Assembly: GCA_964518215.1 (NCBI GenBank)
Contig: CAZFFP010000026.1
Location: 1-44,353 of the forward strand
DNA from: CAYSGX01 sp964518215
Lineage (GTDB): Bacteria; Bacteroidota; Bacteroidia; Chitinophagales; CAIOSU01
DNA length: 44,353 nt
Direction: 5' to 3'
The notes under the pieces are model-generated. The model saw nothing but the letters and a program-made list of their open reading frames with translations, was not told where the DNA came from and made no database searches. Position 1 is the first letter of the stretch. Each line of letters starts with the position of its first letter. Positions 24,820-32,993 of this stretch are shown piece by piece. A program made the translations under genes and the position numbers.

Positions 24820-27513
24820 ATGAAAAATGTTTTTTCAGTTATCATGCTGTGCGTTTTTTCTTTTGAGCCATTCTATCTGGCAGCCCAAAGCAATCCCACA
24901 CCATTCAATCTAAACACCGGCAACTATTCCTTCACGCAGTGGGACAATACCAATGCCGCAGGCACTTATCCTGCAAGTATGGTTTTTCATTTTACCGAAA
25001 ATCCTACCTTAAGCACTTATAACCACACAGCGCCCGGCACTGCCGACTGGAACTGCTCATATAACATTTCTGCCCGCAGCCGATTTTTTGGAAAAGGTGC
25101 CAATGGTATCGGAATAGTGGCTACCTCAGGAGCACAAAACAACGATTGCACCGGCACTTCTACCGACCCTCGTTTTGTGGGCGCTGTAGTTTTAGCGCTC
25201 AACACCACCGGAAGAACCAATATTGCCGTAACATGGACGGGAGGATTAGATGTGCAGGCTGATGGCGGAGCAACCTTGAGACAATTTGTAATCAGAATGC
25301 AATACCGGGTTGGAACTGCCGGAGCGTTCACCGATGTGCCCGGTCCGATAGAATTTGCCAATGCAGGAAAAACAGCCGGTGACAGTGAAACTTTCAGCCA
25401 GATAATTCTTCCTGCGGTTTGTGAAGACAAATCCGAAGTGCAGGTGCGCTGGGTGTATTTTCAGGAAACATCAGGAACGGGCAGTCGCCCTGAAATGCGT
25501 CTGGACAATGTGCTTGTTTCTTCCGATGGACCATCTTTTCCTACCATTACTGCACAACCTCCATCACTCACATTTTCATCTTATCCGGGCAATGCTTCCG
25601 CTTTACAAAACATTACCATAGAAGGAAGCGATTTAACTGCCGATATTACGCTCACTACACAAGCGCCTTTCGAAATTTTCAATGCTGGAAATGCTACCTG
25701 GGGCACATCGTTGACGCTGAATGAAACCGGTGGAGTAGTAAATTCCACTCAAGTTGCCGTTCGCTTTAATCCATCTGTTGCAGGGGTCTTTAATGAAACG
25801 CTTGCAATAGCTTCAGCAGGCGCTGCAACCGTTAATATCAACCTTTCGGGAAGGACTACATTGGTTGCCAATCCTGCTCCTCACCTATTGCGTTTTGGCG
25901 ATTATGAATTTACCCGTTGGGATTCTACTCAAGCTGCCGGAACTTATCCGGCAAGTATGATTTTTCATACCGCCAATACTTTAGACCCAGGCTATACCAA
26001 TCTTACACTCTCGCGCAATTATATCTGTAGTTACAATGTTCTTTCGCGTTCCAGACTGAAAGGCTTAGGTGGCGATGGCGTAAATTTTTTCAATACCGGC
26101 TCGCCTCAATTTGACAATTGCCAAAGCGGAAGCGTTGACTTCAACACTTTTATGGGTGCCGCCATTGTAGCTTTAGATGCCACCAATCGCGATAATCTCG
26201 AATTGACTTTTACTGCCGGAGTTTATTTGCAGGCAGATGGCAGCACGCCAAGAGTGTATCATTTCCGGGTGCAGTATCGTTTGGATTCGGTTTCTGCTTG
26301 GACGGATTTGCCCGGTCCGGTGGAATATTCTTCGGCAGGAAAAAACACAGGCGATGCACAAACTTTCAATGTTGCCTTGCCGGCTTCATTCGATAATGAA
26401 CCTTTGATACAATTGAGATGGCTCTATTATAATATGCCCGTTAGCGGTGCCGGAGGGAGCCGCCCGCAATTGCGATTGGATGATATTTTTGTTACTTCCG
26501 ATGGTCCTCCAGCTCCGGTAATTAATGTTTCTGCAACATCATTACCCGCATTTAACACTCCGGTATCGGGAACGCCTTCCGATGAAGCAAGCTTCACCGT
26601 AAGTGGCGCTAATTTAACCGAAGACATTACCATTAATGCTCCGGCTCCTTTTGAAATTTCTCTCACTTCAGGAAGTGGTTTCGGCAGCAGTTTAGTTTTG
26701 TCTGAATCGGGAGGAACCGTGAACAGCACTAATGTTTATGTGCGTTTCAATCCACCGAACAATAACAGCGCGAACGGTAATATTGTGCTCACAAGTTTAT
26801 ACGCGCTTACCAAACAAGTGAGTGTGAGCGGAACAGTTGGAACGCCTGTAATACCGGAATTGTGCATCAACGAATTTATGGCTACCAATTATACTTTCAT
26901 CGAAGACCAACCAGGCGAATTTGACGACTGGATTGAATTGCATAATTCAGGAAATGCTGCGGTGGACATTGCCGGATATTTCATCACTAATGATATTTCA
27001 AATCCAACAAAATTTCAGTTTCCGGTTGGCAATAATGCTACTATCATTCCTGCCGGAGGATTCCTGATAGTGTGGGCAGACAATCAACCTTCGCAGGGTG
27101 CATTGCACACTAATTTTTCTTTGAGTGGCGCAACAGGATATATTGGTTTATATACAGACCTGAATGCGCTGACCGATTCGATAACTTATGGCTCGCAGCA
27201 GGCAGATGTTTCGTACGGAAGAACTACAGATTGCGGAGCCGCATGGACAACTTTCACCAGCCCTACACCGGGATACAGCAATACAGCTACGGGAATTTTT
27301 GAGAAAGAAAACAAAAACATTCGGGTGTATCCTAATCCTGCACAAAACCAATTGATGTTTAGCGCAACCGTTGATGTGTTGGTGTTCGATTTGTTGGGAA
27401 AAGAAAAACTGTCTGCAAAAAATGTTTCTGAAATGAGTGTTGCCGAATTAGAAAACGGTATTTATTTTATTCGTATGAACGGACAAACTTCGAGAGTGGT
27501 GATTCAAAAATAG
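24820..27513 (+). CDS. T9SS-exported protein with duplicated jelly-roll-like module and lamin-tail domain
   Basis: An 897-residue secreted protein. A signal peptide ends near LAAQS (residue 24). Two related modules follow, at about 30-240 and 365-575: each starts with YSFTQWD/YEFTRWD and AGTYPASM.FH, contains SYN..SRSR, and ends RP.(M/L)RLD(N/D)..V(S/T)SDGP. After each is an Ig-like segment with 'APFEI' and 'VNST.V.VRFNP'. A lamin-tail domain (LCINEFMATNY ... DDWIELHNSGNAAVDIAGYF) covers about 685-820, and a type A T9SS sorting domain (RVYPNPAQNQLMFSA ... GIYFIRMNGQTSRVVIQK) closes the protein. Lamin-tail domains often accompany surface nucleases or adhesins, but no catalytic domain is visible here. 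The function is unknown, probably structural or adhesive. Its first 17 bases equal those of phoD. Confidence 0.82.
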   Translation: MKNVFSVIMLCVFSFEPFYLAAQSNPTPFNLNTGNYSFTQWDNTNAAGTYPASMVFHFTENPTLSTYNHTAPGTADWNCSYNISARSRFFGKGANGIGIVATSGAQNNDCTGTSTDPRFVGAVVLALNTTGRTNIAVTWTGGLDVQADGGATLRQFVIRMQYRVGTAGAFTDVPGPIEFANAGKTAGDSETFSQIILPAVCEDKSEVQVRWVYFQETSGTGSRPEMRLDNVLVSSDGPSFPTITAQPPSLTFSSYPGNASALQNITIEGSDLTADITLTTQAPFEIFNAGNATWGTSLTLNETGGVVNSTQVAVRFNPSVAGVFNETLAIASAGAATVNINLSGRTTLVANPAPHLLRFGDYEFTRWDSTQAAGTYPASMIFHTANTLDPGYTNLTLSRNYICSYNVLSRSRLKGLGGDGVNFFNTGSPQFDNCQSGSVDFNTFMGAAIVALDATNRDNLELTFTAGVYLQADGSTPRVYHFRVQYRLDSVSAWTDLPGPVEYSSAGKNTGDAQTFNVALPASFDNEPLIQLRWLYYNMPVSGAGGSRPQLRLDDIFVTSDGPPAPVINVSATSLPAFNTPVSGTPSDEASFTVSGANLTEDITINAPAPFEISLTSGSGFGSSLVLSESGGTVNSTNVYVRFNPPNNNSANGNIVLTSLYALTKQVSVSGTVGTPVIPELCINEFMATNYTFIEDQPGEFDDWIELHNSGNAAVDIAGYFITNDISNPTKFQFPVGNNATIIPAGGFLIVWADNQPSQGALHTNFSLSGATGYIGLYTDLNALTDSITYGSQQADVSYGRTTDCGAAWTTFTSPTPGYSNTATGIFEKENKNIRVYPNPAQNQLMFSATVDVLVFDLLGKEKLSAKNVSEMSVAELENGIYFIRMNGQTSRVVIQK

Positions 27514-27540
27514 CATTCTGTAAAAAATTGTTTTTAGTAT

Positions 27541-27852
27541 ATGGCAACCTACATCTATATTTTGCGCTTGGTTTCGCGGCTGAGAAATGAACAAAATTGG
27601 ACGCTTGCTGAAAATGAACTTATCGAAAAACACTTTACTTATCTCAAAGAAAAATATGAAAAGAACGAGGCAGTTTTAGTCGGAAAAACTGATTATAACA
27701 TATCGCACAAGGATAATTTCGGCATAGTAATTTTAAAAGCAGCAACTGAAAAAGCTGCATGGGATTTTATGAATAACGACCCTGCTATTGTTGGAGGAAT
27801 CATGACAGCCGAATTATTTCCTTTCAGGATTGCTCTTGGAGATATAAATTGA
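27541..27852 (+). CDS. YciI-like protein
   Basis: A 103-residue protein with the ferredoxin-like YciI/YCII layout: an N-terminal strand (YIYILRLVSRL), a helix with ENELIEKHFTYLKEKYEKNEAVLVGKT, then FGIVILKAATEKAAWDFMNNDPAIVGGIMTAELFPFRIA. The histidine in EKHFTYL and the later DP pair correspond to conserved family residues. YciI-like proteins are small enzymes or binding modules of mostly unknown role. It starts 27 bases after the preceding secreted protein and ends 4 bases from the convergent batE stop, so it is tightly packed on both sides. Confidence 0.8.
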   Translation: MATYIYILRLVSRLRNEQNWTLAENELIEKHFTYLKEKYEKNEAVLVGKTDYNISHKDNFGIVILKAATEKAAWDFMNNDPAIVGGIMTAELFPFRIALGDIN

Positions 27853-27856
27853 GATT

Positions 27857-28747
27857 TCAAATCACCTCAAAATGCCCTTTCTGAATCCAACCTATTTTGC
27901 CATCGGCAAGTTTTATTTTTTGCCATTCGCCCGAAGTTTCGAGCAGTTCGGCTTTTACGCCTTCGCGAAGTATAAATAAATCAGTGGCTTTGCTGTCCGG
28001 GGCACTTTTAATATAGGTGTTGGTTTCCATTACAATTCCATAGCGGTGGCTTTTTTCAAAACCGCTTTGATAAAATGCGAATGCCAAAAATGAAAGCGAC
28101 AGAAAAATAAACACCGCTCCGGTGAGGAAAAATATTCTTTTCAAACCTTCTTTTTTAAGAAACAAAAAAGCCGCTCCCGAAATCAACGAGAGCCAAATGA
28201 ACAGCAGCGCAATATAGCCCCAGGTGTCGGAAGAGTTGCGCAACAAAAATTCTTTAAACAATCTTACCAGCAACATTTGCGGTAAAGGCTCAATGCGGTC
28301 GGCAACCCGCAGGTTGGCTAATTTCAAATTGAACTGCGCGTCTTCGTGGTCGGGTTCTATTTTTAATGCTCTTTCGTAATTGAGAATTGCCGCTCCGTTG
28401 CGGTCTAATTTGTAATAGCAATTAGCGAGGTTATAAAAAGCTTCCGGTGAAACTAAATCTAGTGCAAGAATCTGTTCGTATAATTCTGCCGCCTGCTGAT
28501 ATTGCTGTTGGCGATACAACTCATTAGCCATTTTGAATTGCTCCTGTGGCGATTGGGCGAAAGCCTCATGTGTGGATAGACCAAAGAGTATAGAGCATAG
28601 CAAGATAGTAGTGAGAAGTGAGGATTTATGATTTATGATTTCTGATTTATGATTTACAGAAACGGGAATGAGTTTATATAACAGGCAACATAAATGACTG
28701 GCGCTGCCGATTCTGAAATTTTCAATTTTTGTTTTCAACTTTTTCAT
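27857..28747 (-). CDS. batE: BatE: TPR and SH3-domain protein of the aerotolerance (Bat) locus
   Basis: A 296-residue exported membrane protein, last gene of the batABCDE unit. Signal-type hydrophobic core (SLLTTILLCSILFGL, residues 43-57) is preceded by an unusually long 42-residue N-terminus, part of which (about 31-47) is encoded by heptamer repeats. Two or three TPR motifs follow (SPQEQFKMANELYRQQQYQQAAELYEQIL ... NLANCYYKLDRNGAAILNYERAL), then two membrane helices (about 175-235) and a bacterial SH3 domain (YGIVMETNTYIKSAPDSKA ... GEWQKIKLADGKIGWIQKG). Bat proteins form a complex linked to survival under oxidative or envelope stress. The only ATG is at 28747, so the odd N-terminus is probably real. 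Confidence 0.85.
   Translation of the reverse strand: MKKLKTKIENFRIGSASHLCCLLYKLIPVSVNHKSEIINHKSSLLTTILLCSILFGLSTHEAFAQSPQEQFKMANELYRQQQYQQAAELYEQILALDLVSPEAFYNLANCYYKLDRNGAAILNYERALKIEPDHEDAQFNLKLANLRVADRIEPLPQMLLVRLFKEFLLRNSSDTWGYIALLFIWLSLISGAAFLFLKKEGLKRIFFLTGAVFIFLSLSFLAFAFYQSGFEKSHRYGIVMETNTYIKSAPDSKATDLFILREGVKAELLETSGEWQKIKLADGKIGWIQKGHFEVI
28608..28657. repeat. Heptamer array inside the batE signal region
   Basis: GTAGTGA and GAAGTGA, one extra base, then GATTTAT, GATTTAT, GATTTCT, GATTTAT and GATTTAC in 7-base register. It encodes about residues 31-47 of BatE, giving the visible amino-acid echo VNHKS / INHKS. Bases 28595-28614 match 30594-30613 in batD at 18 of 20 positions. Confidence 0.75.
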
Positions 28748-28768
28748 TTTCTCTTGAAAAAAATTTAT

Positions 28769-28824
28769 TCTGTTATCTGTTATCTCACGTCTTTTGTCTC
28801 ACGTCTCACGTCTTACATCTCCAT
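28769..28824. repeat. Heptamer array between batD and batE
   Basis: Eight units in exact register: TCTGTTA, TCTGTTA, TCTCACG, TCTTTTG, TCTCACG, TCTCACG, TCTTACA, TCTCCAT. It fills almost all of the 76-base gap and touches the batD stop codon. Confidence 0.8.
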
Positions 28825-30689
28825 TACTTCAACATGCCTTCCAATTCATCTATCAACTCAGAAGTGCGGGCATACACTTCGTTCATGCTGCCTGCCGAAA
28901 GCCCTCCAAACAATGCCATTTCGCAATCGTCTAAAAGTGAAAATATTTTTTTGATGCTTATGTCTGATACATTTTTCTCTTTCAATTTTTCAGCCACCGA
29001 TTCTCTTGACAACAATGCGCCCGATATATTCAGCTTATCGCCCAAATAGCCCCAAACGGCACGCGACACCGAATCGTAAAATTGTTTGCTATTGTTTTCG
29101 TCTAAATATTTTTTCGCTTCCGCCAATCGTTTCGATGCTACTTTGGTGGCTTGTCTTTTTTTCAGCAATGTAGCGTTACCTTGAATTTCGTCTTCTCTGC
29201 GTTTGTAAGCGAACAGTGCAATGAATAATAAAACAGGCGCGGCATAAGCTCCGGTGAACAGCGCGGTTCCGAAAAAGCTGCTGCCTTTCGCTCTCAAAGA
29301 TGTTTCAGACTGTATGAAGCGAATGTCTTGTCCGAGCAATTCCACTTCTTCTTTCTTGATGCCCGTGATGGTTTGTGAAGTGGCGGACGATGCCTGTCCG
29401 CTTACTTTAATACTGAATTCGGGCGATTGCAGGGTAACATAATTTTTTTGCCCCGTGTCGAAATAATTGAACGAAACGCTGGGCACTTTGTAAACTCCGG
29501 GCTTGCGCGGAATGAGCAACAAATCATAAGTCTTGTATCCGGTAACAATATTGCCTCGCTTGGTAACCGATTCGTTGGTTTTAGGGTCGAACACATCAAA
29601 ATCTTTCGGCAAATCGAAAAAAGGTTTTTCAATCATTTTCACATTGCCATCGCCCCAAATTTTGATGCTCAGTGTAACGGGGTCGTCCACATTGGTTTCG
29701 GTTTTATCGAGCTTCACATCCATTTTAAAATTGCCGGTTACCCCCGAAAAATTTCCCGGACGATTGGCGGTAGGCAGTGGTGTAACTTTTACTTTCACAG
29801 GATTAGAAACCATTTTGTGCGGAACGTCCTGATAGCTTCCGAAGAAATCGTCCCACATGCTTCTGGAACGACCCCTCAACTGAACGCGCACTACCGTTTC
29901 AGCTTCGAGCGCTTCCAATTCAATTTCTCCGCTTCGTTGCGGAAAGAGTGCTACTTTTTTCAATGTGGCAACATCGAATTGCTCGCCTTTATATATTTCT
30001 TTGGCAAACTGAAGGTTCTGAACCTGCTCAATGTCCTGAGTCCAGAAGCCGTTGAAGGTGGGTAGTTTGGAGAAAGAAACATTGCTGATGGGAAAGCGCG
30101 TATAAAGTTTATAAGTGGCGGTAACTTGTTCGCCCTGAAAAACATATTCTTTATCTAAACTCACGCGCACAAAAACGTTATTGCTGATTTGCTCACCAAC
30201 ACTTTGCTGCTGCGGTTGCCCTCCCGGTGTGGGAGAACTGCCGCTCTTCACCACTTCAATATTCACGCTGTTGCTTTTCAAAACTCTTCCTGATGCTTCG
30301 ATGGTGGCGGGTTGCAAAGTAAAAGTTCCTTCTTTTTTCGCCTGAAGAAAATATGAAAAAGTTACCGAGCGAGACATGTTGCCATTGATAAACTGCATAC
30401 TGGTGGACTGATTGGGACCACCCACTACATAGAAGTCGTTAAACGAAGGCGGAGTGAGATTTTTGCCGTCTGCATTTTCAAGAACAAAAGAAACCTGAAA
30501 GTTATCACCCACTGCCACTCTGTTTTTATTCACGATGGTTTTGAATACAATTTCCTGAGCTAATGCGGGGGCGCTTAGAACAAATATGATGGCGCATAGA
30601 ATGATAGTAGTGAGTAGTGAGAATTGATTTCTGAAGGCTGAGGGCTGAAGGCTGAATTCAGTTGCAAAAGAAATGTTTTTGATTTCCAT
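28824..30689 (-). CDS. batD: BatD (oxygen-tolerance protein, Ig-like repeats)
   Basis: A 621-residue exported membrane protein of the BatD family. The ATG at 30689 leads to a signal peptide whose core and cleavage region read SLLTTIILCAIIFVLSAPALAQ; a start at 30746 would add 19 residues. The extracytoplasmic part consists of repeated beta-sandwich segments (FKTIVNKNRVAVGDNFQVSF; NNVFVRVSLDKEYVFQGEQVTATYKLYTRFPI; FKMDVKLDKTETNVDDPVTLSIKIWGDGN). One membrane helix near residue 470 (FGTALFTGAYAAPVLLFIALFAY) precedes a cytoplasmic helical tail with VAEKLKEKNVSDISIKKI and CEMALFGG. It lies between batC and batE. The N-terminal 10-27 residues are encoded by a heptamer array. Confidence 0.9.
   Translation of the reverse strand: MEIKNISFATEFSLQPSAFRNQFSLLTTIILCAIIFVLSAPALAQEIVFKTIVNKNRVAVGDNFQVSFVLENADGKNLTPPSFNDFYVVGGPNQSTSMQFINGNMSRSVTFSYFLQAKKEGTFTLQPATIEASGRVLKSNSVNIEVVKSGSSPTPGGQPQQQSVGEQISNNVFVRVSLDKEYVFQGEQVTATYKLYTRFPISNVSFSKLPTFNGFWTQDIEQVQNLQFAKEIYKGEQFDVATLKKVALFPQRSGEIELEALEAETVVRVQLRGRSRSMWDDFFGSYQDVPHKMVSNPVKVKVTPLPTANRPGNFSGVTGNFKMDVKLDKTETNVDDPVTLSIKIWGDGNVKMIEKPFFDLPKDFDVFDPKTNESVTKRGNIVTGYKTYDLLLIPRKPGVYKVPSVSFNYFDTGQKNYVTLQSPEFSIKVSGQASSATSQTITGIKKEEVELLGQDIRFIQSETSLRAKGSSFFGTALFTGAYAAPVLLFIALFAYKRREDEIQGNATLLKKRQATKVASKRLAEAKKYLDENNSKQFYDSVSRAVWGYLGDKLNISGALLSRESVAEKLKEKNVSDISIKKIFSLLDDCEMALFGGLSAGSMNEVYARTSELIDELEGMLK
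30607..30662. repeat. Heptamer array inside the batD signal region
   Basis: Eight units in register: GTAGTGA, GTAGTGA, GAATTGA, TTTCTGA, AGGCTGA, GGGCTGA, AGGCTGA, ATTCAGT. On the coding strand it supplies residues about 10-27 of BatD, just before and into the hydrophobic core of the signal peptide. Confidence 0.75.
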
Positions 30690-30759
30690 TGTTTGTTTTT
30701 TATTCAGAAATTTTATTTCTCTATGCTCGTGTCTCATATCTGTCAATTCACTGATAAAA

Positions 30760-30852
30760 TTAGTTGTTAGTTTTCAGTTGACTATTGGTATTAAGTTGTT
30801 GCTTGTTTCATAAATTTTATTTCAAACAAAATCTGAAATCTGAAATCCCTCA
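30760..30852. repeat. Heptamer arrays in the batC-batD gap
   Basis: Two short runs: TTAGTTG, TTAGTTT, TCAGTTG, ACTATTG, GTATTAA, GTTGTTG at 30760-30801, and TCTGAAA, TCTGAAA, TCCCTCA at 30832-30852, the second touching the batC stop. The bases between are AT-rich with no gene. Confidence 0.6.
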
Positions 30853-31659
30853 CCAGTCTTTTTCGATTTTCACACGCACCGGCTCGCCTTTTTGTTTTTG
30901 CAATTTTTCCTGCACTTTTTGTTCTTCATTCTGCAACGCCTCTAAAAGTTTAGCGGCATCTTCTTTTGAAAGTTGCGCTTGTTTGGGTTGTGGCTTCTGT
31001 TGCTCGCCATCTTCGCTATCTTTTCCTTTATCCTGCTGCTGCTCATCTTGTTTTTGCTCCTTGTTTTGCTGGTCTTGCTCTTGTTTATCGCCCTGATTGT
31101 TTTGGTCTTTATTCTCGTCTTGCTGGTCTTGTTTATCTTCCTGTTGCTGATTGTCGTCTCCGCCTTCTTCCTGTTGTTTTTTCAACATTTGCAGCGCATA
31201 GGCTAAGTTGTATTTCGTTTCCATATCGGAAGGATTGTGGCGCAAAGAATTTTTATAGGCTTGCACACTTTCTTTCAATTTTCCGGCATACATGTAAGCA
31301 TTTCCCATGTTGTGAAAGGCTTTGGCTTTATCCATAGGATTAGCGCTTAACATGGCGGCAGTTTCAAATTGTTTTTGGGCATTGTCGAATTCTTCTTTCT
31401 GAAAAAATACATTTCCTTTATTGTAAATCGCTTCGGGAAGACTCGGTTTTTTCTCTAAAGCAGCATCATACTTTTGCATGGCTTCATCAAATTTTCCCTG
31501 CTTATACAATTCATTACCCTGACGAACGGGACGTCTTTCGGTTTGGGCGGAAGCGGTGCTGAAGAATAAAATGAAGATAAAAGTTAATAGTCGGTAGTCC
31601 GTAGTCTGTAGTCCGCAGTCGGAAGTATTTAGTCTCATATCTAATATCTCACTTCTCAT
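30850..31659 (-). CDS. batC: BatC: TPR protein with Q/D/K-rich linker
   Basis: A 269-residue exported TPR protein. A signal peptide ends ILFFSTASAQ (about residue 40), then three TPR motifs follow (QGNELYKQGKFDEAMQKYDAAL, AIYNKGNVFFQKEEFDNAQKQFETA, AFHNMGNAYMYAGKLKESVQAYKNSL). A region of about 70 residues made almost only of Q, D, K, E and N comes next. The conserved BatC end (KEDAAKLLEALQNEEQKVQEKL ... VKIEKDW) closes it. ATG 31659 is chosen; GTG 31668, which overlaps the batB stop region, and ATG 31638 are alternatives. The first 26 residues are encoded by a heptamer array. The low-complexity stretch produces spurious long frames on the other strand. Confidence 0.88.
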   Translation of the reverse strand: MRSEILDMRLNTSDCGLQTTDYRLLTFIFILFFSTASAQTERRPVRQGNELYKQGKFDEAMQKYDAALEKKPSLPEAIYNKGNVFFQKEEFDNAQKQFETAAMLSANPMDKAKAFHNMGNAYMYAGKLKESVQAYKNSLRHNPSDMETKYNLAYALQMLKKQQEEGGDDNQQQEDKQDQQDENKDQNNQGDKQEQDQQNKEQKQDEQQQDKGKDSEDGEQQKPQPKQAQLSKEDAAKLLEALQNEEQKVQEKLQKQKGEPVRVKIEKDW

Positions 31660-31665
31660 ATCTTT
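31582..31665. repeat. Heptamer tandem array, 12 units, over the batB-batC junction
   Basis: AGTTAAT, AGTCGGT, AGTCCGT, AGTCTGT, AGTCCGC, AGTCGGA, AGTATTT, AGTCTCA, TATCTAA, TATCTCA, CTTCTCA, TATCTTT, all in exact 7-base register. It covers the start codon and the region before the hydrophobic core of the BatC signal peptide, and ends 5 bases from the batB stop. Confidence 0.85.
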
Positions 31666-31669
31666 CACA

Positions 31670-32704
31670 TTAAGCCTTGAACAATTTACTGATGCGCTGC
31701 CACCAGGTGCTGCGCTTTTCGGTGATAAAATATTCTGCCGTGAGCAACAACAACGCCAACGCCAGAAAATACTGAAACTGGTCTTCATAATCGGTAAACA
31801 CACGCTCTTCAAAATCTTTTTTCTCCATACCTGCAATTTCGTTCATGATAGCATCCATTTCCTGAGAACCCGATGCCATACGGAAATATTGTCCATTGCC
31901 TTTAACGGCAATTTGCTGCAACATGGTTTCATTGAGTTTTGTCAGCACTATATTTCCATCACCATCGCGCTTGAAATCTGCCTGCACTTTACCTCGATAC
32001 TCCGGAATGGGTGCGCCTTTAGGCGAGCCGACTCCCAATGTAAAAATCGTGATGCCTTCCTTGGCAGCCAACTCCGCCATTTCCATAGCATCGCCTTCGT
32101 GGTGCTCGCCATCGGAAATTATAATGAGCACTTTGTTCTTTTTGTCTTCTTTTTCAAAAGCGTTCATGGCAAGGCTGATGGCTTCATCAATGGCAGTGCC
32201 CTGCACAGGAACAATATCGGTATTGATATTTTTCAGAAATAATTTTGCCGCGCCATAATCTATAGTAACAGGCATTTGCAAATATGCCCGACCTGCAAAT
32301 ACAATTAAGCCGATGCGGTCGTTTTGCATACGGTCAATGATGCGCGAAATGAATTGTTTGGCGCGCTCCAAACGGTTGGGCTTTAAATCTTCCGCCAACA
32401 TACTTTTAGAAACATCGAGCGCAATGATGATGTCCACCCCGCTGCGTTTCACTTTTTCGTATTTAGTGCCCACCTGCAAATTGGCTAAGCCGAGAATAAT
32501 TGATACGGAAGCAAGCGAGAGCAAAATAAATTTTATCACCAGTTTAAATCGTGCCCGTTCGGGCGAAAGCTGTTGCACTAAATGTGCATCGCCCAGCCGC
32601 TTCATGGCTTTGACGCGCCAATACCAATACCAAATAAACAGTGCCGTCAAAGGGAGCAAGCCTATGAGCCACCAGAGATATTCGGCATGTTGGAATTTTA
32701 TCAT
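31670..32704 (-). CDS. batB: BatB: von Willebrand A-domain membrane protein
   Basis: A 344-residue inner-membrane protein with two N-terminal helices (about 8-25 and 57-76), a VWA domain facing the periplasm and one C-terminal helix. The metal-ion-dependent adhesion site is intact: IIALDVSKSMLAEDLKPNRL (DxSxS), then GTAIDEAISLAMNAF (T) and IIISDGEHHEGDA (D). It pairs with BatA and probably forms the VWA core of the Bat complex. The stop codon is adjacent to the batC start. A 347-base repeat-filled gap separates it from batA. Confidence 0.92.
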   Translation of the reverse strand: MIKFQHAEYLWWLIGLLPLTALFIWYWYWRVKAMKRLGDAHLVQQLSPERARFKLVIKFILLSLASVSIILGLANLQVGTKYEKVKRSGVDIIIALDVSKSMLAEDLKPNRLERAKQFISRIIDRMQNDRIGLIVFAGRAYLQMPVTIDYGAAKLFLKNINTDIVPVQGTAIDEAISLAMNAFEKEDKKNKVLIIISDGEHHEGDAMEMAELAAKEGITIFTLGVGSPKGAPIPEYRGKVQADFKRDGDGNIVLTKLNETMLQQIAVKGNGQYFRMASGSQEMDAIMNEIAGMEKKDFEERVFTDYEDQFQYFLALALLLLTAEYFITEKRSTWWQRISKLFKA

Positions 32705-32829
32705 TTTTTGCGATTTTCGATGATGCGACCGCTATGCTTTGCGATTTGCGACCGCTACGCTGTTCGATATTTTTTGATTGTCTAAATTATTTTTCCATTC
32801 ATTATACAAATCTGACTTCTTTAACCTCA

Positions 32830-32898
32830 TCCCCCTGCTATGCTCAAGGCTTACACGCTCCCCCTTCGCAATCGCCACAAACCTTCCCGCAAGGGGGA
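32830..32898. repeat. CCCCCT/AGGGGG inverted-repeat element, copy 2
   Basis: TCCCCCT (32830-32836) faces AGGGGGA (32892-32898) within CCCGCAAGGGGGACT. It matches the element at 11161-11231 in arms and edges, with a different interior. Confidence 0.55.
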
Positions 32899-32914
32899 CT
32901 ATTTTCTTACCCTA

Positions 32915-32963
32915 AACTTCAAACTTCCACATTATAACTTTTGAACTTTACAACTTTCTATCC
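32915..32963. repeat. Heptamer array (AACTT type)
   Basis: AACTTCA, AACTTCC, ACATTAT, AACTTTT, GAACTTT, ACAACTT, TCTATCC in 7-base register. Confidence 0.55.
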
Positions 32964-32993
32964 TCTCGTTTCCTAATCACAATCTCTGTTTTT

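Noticed and set aside
29427..30065. 212-residue frame on the plus strand
   Set aside because: Antisense to batD, with biased composition and no motif.
30966..31337. Hydrophobic frames on the plus strand (also 30973-31206)
   Set aside because: They arise from the Q/D/K-rich low-complexity linker of batC read backwards, which looks like a leucine-rich membrane stretch.
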